This document shows, in pieces, positions 58,890-64,000 of a stretch of DNA of 64,000 nucleotides; the first letter of the stretch is position 1; each line of letters begins with the position of its first letter. The stretch is from Phycisphaera sp. Its GTDB lineage: Bacteria > Planctomycetota > Phycisphaerae > Phycisphaerales > UBA1924. Location: positions 2,515,575 to 2,579,574 of the forward strand of contig RHLH01000001.1 in the NCBI GenBank assembly GCA_003712165.1, written 5' to 3'. A model generated the notes under the pieces. That model was given only the letters and a program-made list of their open reading frames with translations. It did not search any database and was not told the DNA's origin. A program made the position numbers and the translations under genes.

Positions 58890-60575
58890 TTACTTGCCCA
58901 TCCCAGGCTCGCAGTAGCACGACGACGTCGGGACAACGTCTGCCGAAGCGAACGCGGCCTCGATCTGCGCGTTGAGCGCCAGCGCTTCCTGTGATTTGCC
59001 CTGACCAAAGAGCGACTGCTGAAGACCCGTCAGCGCCCACCCGTTCTTCGGGTTTTTGGCAAGATCCTCGCGGTATACCTCCTCGGCCTCGGCGAACTTG
59101 CCGCCCGCAACGAGCAACGCGCCGAGCGCATGGCGCACCGGGAGCATCCACGCGGGCGGCTCGTCGTACACGAGCTGATCCTCGAGTTCGACCGCCTCGC
59201 GCAGCTTAGCGAACGCCTCGCCCTGGTTGCCCTCGCGCCACAGCGTCTCGCCCTCGACCATGAGCCTCGCGATGGGCAGAACCGTGCTGACCTGGTTGTT
59301 GAAGATGTGCCAATCTTCCGGGATTGCGTCGGCGGCCTCGTTGAACAGCTCGATCTCGCTGCGAGCAGCATCGGGATCACCGAGCGCCGAGTATGCGATC
59401 GCCCTCGCATAGTGCCGCACCGCCCGACTCACCTTGCGGTGCTCACCTTCGTACTCGGGCTCGCGAAGCACCTCTTCCCACTTCCCGAAACGGATCATGA
59501 CGTGCAGGGTCGTGGGCATGATGCCCTCGATGAGACCGGCGTACTCCTTCAGCGCGCCCTCTGGCATGTCCCGTTCGAGCTCACGCGCCGCCTGGATCGC
59601 GGTCTCGTAGTTCCCAGCCATCATCGAGGCGTACGCGAGAAAGTGCAAGTTATGGCCGTAGTACATCGCGTAGAGCTTCTGCTCGGGAACCAGAGCGAAG
59701 TACGCGCGGTCGGCAGCGACCGCGTCCGCGTTCGACTGCGCCGCATCGGCGTAGCGACCGACCCGCGCATAGATGTGTGAGGGCATGTGCACGAGGTGCC
59801 CTGAGCCCGGGACGAGCGTCCTGAGCCGGTCCGCCGCAGCCTCGGCGCGATCGGGTGTGTTCGACGCCTCGACAGCGTGGATGTAGAAGTGGTTGGCGCC
59901 GGGATGTTCTGGGTGAGCCGCGAGCACACTCTCGAGCACCTCGACGATCTCGAGGATCCGCCCCTTTGGTTCGCCCTCGGGCGTCCAGTAGTCCCAGGGC
60001 TGCAGGTTCATGAGCGACTCGGCGTAGAGCGCCCCGATGTCGGGGTCTTCCGGGTACTTCTCGTACACCTTCTGCATCGCGTCGGCGTACGCCTGATCGA
60101 GATGCCCCCGGTCTTCCGGTGCGGGCCACTCGTAACGAGCCGACACCGCGCGGATGAGGTCCGCTTCCTTGTCGGTCGCGCCGGCGATGCGCGAGAGCGC
60201 TCGGTCCGCCGCGTAGCGCGCATCCTTCGAACGCTGCTCGGTCATCTCGGGGTCATTGATGTTGATCCCGTGCGAATACGCCGCGCCCCACCAGGGCATC
60301 GCGGCGTACGGATCGGTCACGCCCGCCTTCTCGAACGAACGGATCGCCTCGTCGTGGTTGAACCCGTACATCAGCTGCATGCCCTGGTTGAACAGCGCCT
60401 GCGCGTCGGGCGAACTCGTCGAGATGTCGCGCTCGTAGTTGCCGAACCCCTCGTAGAGCGTGATACCCGAAGTCGTCGTGGGCCCTGTTGAGCAGCCCGA
60501 GAGGAGGATCAGCGAAGCAGCCGAGAGTGCAGCGAATGTGCCGCGAGCGCGGCGAAGACCGGTGTGACGTGCCAT
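58890..60575 (-). CDS. TPR lipoprotein
   Basis: 561 aa from the ATG at 60575. Lipoprotein signal with lipobox LSGC (SLILLSGCSTG). The rest is TPR-like helices: DAQALFNQGMQLMYGFNHDEAI, PWWGAAYSHGININDPEM, NHFYIHAVEASNTPDRAEAA, GHLVHMPSHIYARVGRY, YYGHNLHFLAYASMM. The conserved His-rich motifs (FYIHAVE, HMPSHIY, GHNLHF) occur in a widespread family of unknown function and may bind metal. The C-terminus has CYC. Convergent with the Kelch genes. Confidence 0.8.
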   Translation of the reverse strand: MARHTGLRRARGTFAALSAASLILLSGCSTGPTTTSGITLYEGFGNYERDISTSSPDAQALFNQGMQLMYGFNHDEAIRSFEKAGVTDPYAAMPWWGAAYSHGININDPEMTEQRSKDARYAADRALSRIAGATDKEADLIRAVSARYEWPAPEDRGHLDQAYADAMQKVYEKYPEDPDIGALYAESLMNLQPWDYWTPEGEPKGRILEIVEVLESVLAAHPEHPGANHFYIHAVEASNTPDRAEAAADRLRTLVPGSGHLVHMPSHIYARVGRYADAAQSNADAVAADRAYFALVPEQKLYAMYYGHNLHFLAYASMMAGNYETAIQAARELERDMPEGALKEYAGLIEGIMPTTLHVMIRFGKWEEVLREPEYEGEHRKVSRAVRHYARAIAYSALGDPDAARSEIELFNEAADAIPEDWHIFNNQVSTVLPIARLMVEGETLWREGNQGEAFAKLREAVELEDQLVYDEPPAWMLPVRHALGALLVAGGKFAEAEEVYREDLAKNPKNGWALTGLQQSLFGQGKSQEALALNAQIEAAFASADVVPTSSCYCEPGMGK

Positions 60576-60744
60576 GCAAAGTGCCCCATGATTGTCGTTC
60601 GTGGAGGCCTGTACCCACCGACCCCCGGTTCTGCGTGATGCAGCGCTGCATCTTACAGACCAAGAGCGTGAGCACCCCGCGTGAGCTGCCACCGCGAAGC
60701 CCGAATCTCAGACAAAAAGCCTGAAAAGCCCGCCAGCCTGTCGG

Positions 60745-61923
60745 TTAGAGCCCGAATCGTGCCAGAGGCACGGTCTGCGACACATGAACAGGCTCGACCG
60801 CACCTGACCTCATCACGCCGATCAGGGCAGCCATATCCGCAGGGAGCGGGGCATCGAGCACCAGTGAATCGCCGGTCAACGGATGCTCGAACGCCAGCAG
60901 TGCCGCGTGCAGCATCTGGCGGTCAGCGATGACGCTGCCCTGGTGCTCGAAAGCTCGGCCGCCGTACATGTCATCGCCCACGATGGGCCAGCCCTCGTCG
61001 GTCAGGTGCACGCGGATCTGGTGTGTCCGCCCGGTCTTGAGTTCGAGCTCAACAAGCGAGAACTCCTGATCGCCCACCACACGGTCGTGGAGCCTGTAGC
61101 GCTCACGGACCCTGCAGATCGTGACCGATGGCTTGCCGAGGTCGTCGTGACGAACCACCATCTTCTCGCGGTACCCCTTGACCTTCGAAGGGTGAGGCCC
61201 GATCGGCTTGTCGATCACCATCGCGTCGGGCTCGACATGGCCTTGCACAACAGCGAGGTACCGCTTGTCCACCGTGCGCTTCTCAAACTGAGAGCCGAGC
61301 TTCCAGTGCGTCTCTTCATTTTTGGCGAACACGATGCAGCCCGACGTGTCGCGATCCAGCCTGTGCACCACGCCCGGGCGCGCAAGCTCTTTGCCAACGT
61401 CGGAGAGCGCACCGCTGGTGTTGTGCGCAAAGTGCCACGCGAGCGCATTGATGAGCGTGCCGTCGAGCTCCGCCCGCGCGGGGTGGACGATGATGTCGGG
61501 TCGTTTGTTCAGGACAATCAGGTGCTCGTCCTCGAAGAGCACATCGATCGGGATCTCCTCAGGAACGACCTCGCTCGAAGGCGGCGGCGGGATCGCCAGC
61601 CTCACCATGTCGCCCTTCTTGAGCTTCGACGAACGCTTGGCTGTGTTCCCGTTTACAGTCGCGCCGCCAGAGTCGATGATCTGCTGCAGTTGGTTCCTGC
61701 TCAGAAACCGCACGCGGCTCGTGAGGTACTTGTCGAGCCTCGCCTCGTTGAGTTCACGCGACAGTTCGAACTGCACGCGCGGCATGATCTCGCTCTCACC
61801 GCGCACCTCCTCGACGCGCGCACGCAGCTCGTCCGGGTCAATCTTGCCGCCCGGTCTGATCAGCTCGTTCGCTTTGATGATGGGAGCGTCGGCTTCGCTG
61901 CCGAAGTCGAGCTTTCGCTGCAT
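60745..61923 (-). CDS. RluA/RluD-family 23S rRNA pseudouridine synthase
   Basis: 392 aa from the ATG at 61923, one base after the preceding stop. S4 RNA-binding domain (residues about 65-125: RLDKYLTSRVRFLSRNQLQ) followed by the synthase domain: VLNKRPDIIVHP, catalytic Asp in PGVVHRLDRDTSGCIVFAK, and LKTGRTHQIRVHLTDEGWPIVGD. An N-terminal extension of about 55 residues precedes the S4 domain. It isomerises uridine in 23S rRNA; the exact site is not readable. Confidence 0.92.
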   Translation of the reverse strand: MQRKLDFGSEADAPIIKANELIRPGGKIDPDELRARVEEVRGESEIMPRVQFELSRELNEARLDKYLTSRVRFLSRNQLQQIIDSGGATVNGNTAKRSSKLKKGDMVRLAIPPPPSSEVVPEEIPIDVLFEDEHLIVLNKRPDIIVHPARAELDGTLINALAWHFAHNTSGALSDVGKELARPGVVHRLDRDTSGCIVFAKNEETHWKLGSQFEKRTVDKRYLAVVQGHVEPDAMVIDKPIGPHPSKVKGYREKMVVRHDDLGKPSVTICRVRERYRLHDRVVGDQEFSLVELELKTGRTHQIRVHLTDEGWPIVGDDMYGGRAFEHQGSVIADRQMLHAALLAFEHPLTGDSLVLDAPLPADMAALIGVMRSGAVEPVHVSQTVPLARFGL

Positions 61924-61924
61924 C

Positions 61925-62815
61925 TCAGCCGTCGCCCTCGCCGGACTCTTCACCCTCGTTGGCGGGCTCGTCCTCAGCGGGGGCTTCGGTCTCGTCGCTG
62001 TCTGCCGGTCCATCGACCGCATCACCCGTGTCGGACCCGGCATCAACCTCTGGGCCCTCGATCGCGGGATCGACGGTCTCATCCTCGGGCTCTGGTTCCT
62101 TGGGCAAGCTCGCGCTGGAGACGAGCGTCACCGGCTGCGACATCTGATCGACCGTCTCGAGACGCTCGGCAGCGATCTGGGACCAGAGCGAGAAGCCAGC
62201 GCCGTCGGCTATTGATCTAGCTGCTTCATACGCGCTCTTGGCGCCCGCAGCGTCGCCCTTGCTTTCTGCGACCGCTGCGAGACCAAACTGCGCGCCAAGC
62301 CTGTGGATCGCCCAGCCCTCGCCGCCCTCGTCGGAATCCGCGACCGCGCGGTACAGGCCCTCGGCTTTGGTCAGCATCCCCGCGATCTTGTCCGCCGAGA
62401 GCAGGTCCTCCTCGGCGTACTCGCCCGTAGGCTGGTTGTTCTCATCAAGAGCAAGCTCAGAGCCCGGCGCAACACCCTTAATCGCGGCCTCGAGGTACAC
62501 ATCAGCCTCGCGGAGCGAGGTCATAGGGGTGATGCCCTTGATGTCGCCGTGCTGCGCACGGATCGCGCTCAGCGTTGTGGGCGAGGGGTTGTTCACGGTG
62601 TAGTCCACGGAGCCCGACACTTCCTCGAAGGCCTCGTTGACCTTGGCGTTGGCACGATCCTTCAAGAATCCCCAGCCCGCGTACGCGAGGACGATCGCCG
62701 CGATGATGAACAGCGCGGGCGTGCTCCACTTCTGGAGCATGTCGATGAAGTCCTGATTGATCCGGCTCTCATCAAGGCCGGCGCCTTCGCGGATCTGGTC
62801 GGTGCGGTTGTCCAT
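61925..62815 (-). CDS. YfgM-like single-pass membrane protein with TPRs
   Basis: 296 aa from the ATG at 62815 (GGAG 8 bases upstream; a longer frame uses TTG). One membrane helix (residues about 34-50: PALFIIAAIVLAYAGWGFL) preceded by a cytosolic segment, then TPR-like helices (FEEVSGSVDYTV, READVYLEAAI, GAQFGLAAVAESKGDAAGA) and an acidic low-complexity tail. Layout matches the YfgM/tetratricopeptide_2 group, which works with the Sec machinery and periplasmic chaperones; role here inferred. Confidence 0.72.
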   Translation of the reverse strand: MDNRTDQIREGAGLDESRINQDFIDMLQKWSTPALFIIAAIVLAYAGWGFLKDRANAKVNEAFEEVSGSVDYTVNNPSPTTLSAIRAQHGDIKGITPMTSLREADVYLEAAIKGVAPGSELALDENNQPTGEYAEEDLLSADKIAGMLTKAEGLYRAVADSDEGGEGWAIHRLGAQFGLAAVAESKGDAAGAKSAYEAARSIADGAGFSLWSQIAAERLETVDQMSQPVTLVSSASLPKEPEPEDETVDPAIEGPEVDAGSDTGDAVDGPADSDETEAPAEDEPANEGEESGEGDG

Positions 62816-62886
62816 CAAACAAGCTCCATCCAAGCCGGGGACACACGCCGCCCGGGAAGGGGATCGTAGTGCCCGAGGGCGGGCGT

Positions 62887-63852
62887 TTATTCGCTCTGCG
62901 TCCAGAACTTCCAGGGCTCGGTGGACGCGAGAATCTCGCTCGGTACGAGCGTCTCGCGGACGAGCCTGACCAGCTTGCCCACCCCGTTGCCCGTCTTCAC
63001 CGAGACGCTCGCGTCAGTCGCCCACTCGGGCTCGCCCAGATCGGATCTCAGGGCAACGGTCAGGTCCGGATCACGATCAAGGGCATCCCTCGGATCGCCC
63101 GACTCGATATCACCTGCAGCGATGAGCAGATCGCACGACCCGATGAGCTGGCGTGCAACCCCGATCGCCTCCGACTCGACCCCCACCGCTGCGCGCAGGC
63201 CCGGCGTGTCCGACCAACAGACCACGAGCCCCCCGAGGTCGATTGCCGCGCCGACATGGTCTCTCGTTGTCCCGGGCAAGTCCGCGGTCAGCGCAAGCTC
63301 TCGACCCGCCAGCGCGTTGAGCAGTGAGCTCTTGCCGACGTTGGCAGGCCCAGCGACCACGACCAGAGGTGGATGGATCAGGTGATTGAGCCGGCGATCA
63401 GCCTCCGTGAGCTCCGCATCGATTTCGCGCGCCCCCCTGAGCCAGCGATCGTGCTGCGCCAGAAGCAGATCAACAGCGAGCGGACTCTGTGCTTGAGCGA
63501 GCACCCCCAGCGCACGCGCCTCGACTTTGCTCCTTGCTTCCGGGTACGCGGCTGGCGGATCGATCTCATCATGGATCGCGATACCACAGCTGCGGATCGC
63601 TGCGAGCAGCGCGTCAGTCACCGCGACCCCGCCGTGTGGCGTGAGCTGCGCAAACTCGGGCGCCCACCGGATCGCAAGCCCCTTGTCGACGCCCGCGAGC
63701 GAAGTCAGCCTGACCTCACCCAAAGCCAAGGCATCGAGGCCCAGTATTTTGAGGGATTCATCGAGTTCTTGCGCCGAATCGCAAGCGATGTCAACAACCG
63801 CCAGAGCCGCGGCTCGTCCCCTAGGTGTCGCGAGTCGGGCGCGAGCGCTCAT
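62887..63852 (-). CDS. MnmE-related GTPase lacking the C-terminal catalytic Cys motif
   Basis: 321 aa. An N-terminal helical region with a short TrmE-like segment is followed by a GTPase domain: G1 GPANVGKSS (168-176), G2 GTTRDH, G3 DTPG (215-218), a degenerate G4 LRSD (normally NKxD) and G5 SVKTGNG. MnmE is about 450 aa and ends in (F)C-I-G-K, whose Cys is needed for tRNA wobble-uridine modification; this protein ends KFWTQSE with no such Cys. It is probably a derived GTPase with a different job. The ATG overlaps the coaX stop. Confidence 0.78.
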   Translation of the reverse strand: MSARARLATPRGRAAALAVVDIACDSAQELDESLKILGLDALALGEVRLTSLAGVDKGLAIRWAPEFAQLTPHGGVAVTDALLAAIRSCGIAIHDEIDPPAAYPEARSKVEARALGVLAQAQSPLAVDLLLAQHDRWLRGAREIDAELTEADRRLNHLIHPPLVVVAGPANVGKSSLLNALAGRELALTADLPGTTRDHVGAAIDLGGLVVCWSDTPGLRAAVGVESEAIGVARQLIGSCDLLIAAGDIESGDPRDALDRDPDLTVALRSDLGEPEWATDASVSVKTGNGVGKLVRLVRETLVPSEILASTEPWKFWTQSE

Positions 63853-64000
63853 CCCTCGTCGTCATCCCCATCGGTCTTCCCGATCAGCTTAGAGCGGGCC
63901 GCGCCGATGCCGATGAGCTGGAGATTGGGCACGATGCTCTCGACGAGATCGTCGTCCTCGAAGAGCAATCTCGCGTCGCCGCCCGTTGCGATGATCTGCG
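63849..64000 (-). CDS. coaX: Type III pantothenate kinase, C-terminal part
   Basis: Only the last 49 codons are in the window; the gene continues beyond the right edge. The reading QIIATGGDARLLF, EDDDLVESIVPNLQLIGI has the CoaX C-terminal signature (x-ATGG-x, then xxP-x-L-x-L-x-G), followed by an acidic end GKTDGDDDEG. CoaX phosphorylates pantothenate in the first step of CoA synthesis, without inhibition by CoA. It ends in TGA overlapping the next ATG (ATGA), so translation of the GTPase is coupled. Confidence 0.8.
   Translation of the reverse strand, partial: QIIATGGDARLLFEDDDLVESIVPNLQLIGIGAARSKLIGKTDGDDDEG

Noticed and set aside
60883..62220. 445-aa open frame antisense to the pseudouridine synthase
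   Set aside because: Composition is Arg/His/Leu-rich as expected for the reverse complement of a GC-rich gene; the pseudouridine synthase motifs are on the other strand.
1..64000. CRISPR arrays, insertion sequences or prophage genes
   Set aside because: No spaced direct repeats, transposase or integrase motifs were seen; the window looks like ordinary chromosome.

Overview
The window reads as chromosomal DNA of a planctomycete, most likely class Phycisphaerae. Supporting signs are GC-rich genes with dense operons; exported proteins ending in PEP-CTERM-like tails of the PAPS(T/S)...RRRR kind; three proteins ending in a two-repeat Cys-containing dockerin (ADVNxNG...DFTAW...GC); a prepilin with an H-x-DG-type C-terminus; and Gram-negative envelope genes (lpxK, hldE). 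This is inference from gene content; no 16S rRNA gene is present. No phage, IS element or CRISPR array was seen. No gene-free stretch exceeds 300 bp. The largest is the 237-bp divergent cco/Rrf2 region (41542-41778). Gaps of about 170 bp at 8822-8991 (holds a terminator), 26020-26191 and 60576-60744 (nothing recognised) come next.

1-18.1 kb: a partial M19-type dipeptidase, a small membrane protein, a CtlX-like amidinohydrolase, scoB (its partner scoA lies 8 kb away), the feoA-feoB-small-protein iron operon, a 448-aa protein of unknown function divergent from a HAF/PEP-CTERM exported protein, a dockerin protein, a YHS protein, HAD hydrolase, cytochrome b562-like protein, scoA, DUF3179 protein, sialidase, an nrdR-lipoprotein-UDG operon and a padR-HAAS operon.

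18.2-33 kb: thrS, an esterase, a sulfotransferase-like gene followed by a class-IV aminotransferase-fold gene that lacks the PLP lysine, a bPH2 protein, crcB, a prepilin, a LOG-family protein, tRNA-Leu(UAA), a 1215-aa MscK-like channel, and two convergent TPR-sulfotransferases.

33-42.2 kb: a complete cbb3 oxidase locus on the minus strand: ccoNO (fused), ccoQ, ccoP (short, one heme), ccoG, ccoH/fixH, a SafE-like gene, ccoI and ccoS. One of the TPR-sulfotransferases follows directly, and an Rrf2 regulator with four Cys residues is divergent. With the feo operon this indicates a cell that respires at low oxygen and controls iron and copper supply to the oxidase.

42.2-64 kb: a PD40 propeller protein, rpsP, trmD and rplS (without rimM), an MDR oxidoreductase, the maf-membrane protein-lpxK-hldE-ASCH envelope operon, a nitrilase-type amidase, a second PEP-CTERM protein, an FHA-GspE/PilB fusion ATPase, serS, a GT2 glycosyltransferase, a tandem pair of Kelch-Ig-dockerin proteins, a TPR lipoprotein, an RluD-type pseudouridine synthase with an upstream TPR membrane protein, and an MnmE-related GTPase overlapping coaX, which runs off the window.

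Translational coupling is common. ATGA, GTGA, TGATG and TAATG junctions occur repeatedly, and several convergent genes abut or overlap at their stop codons.
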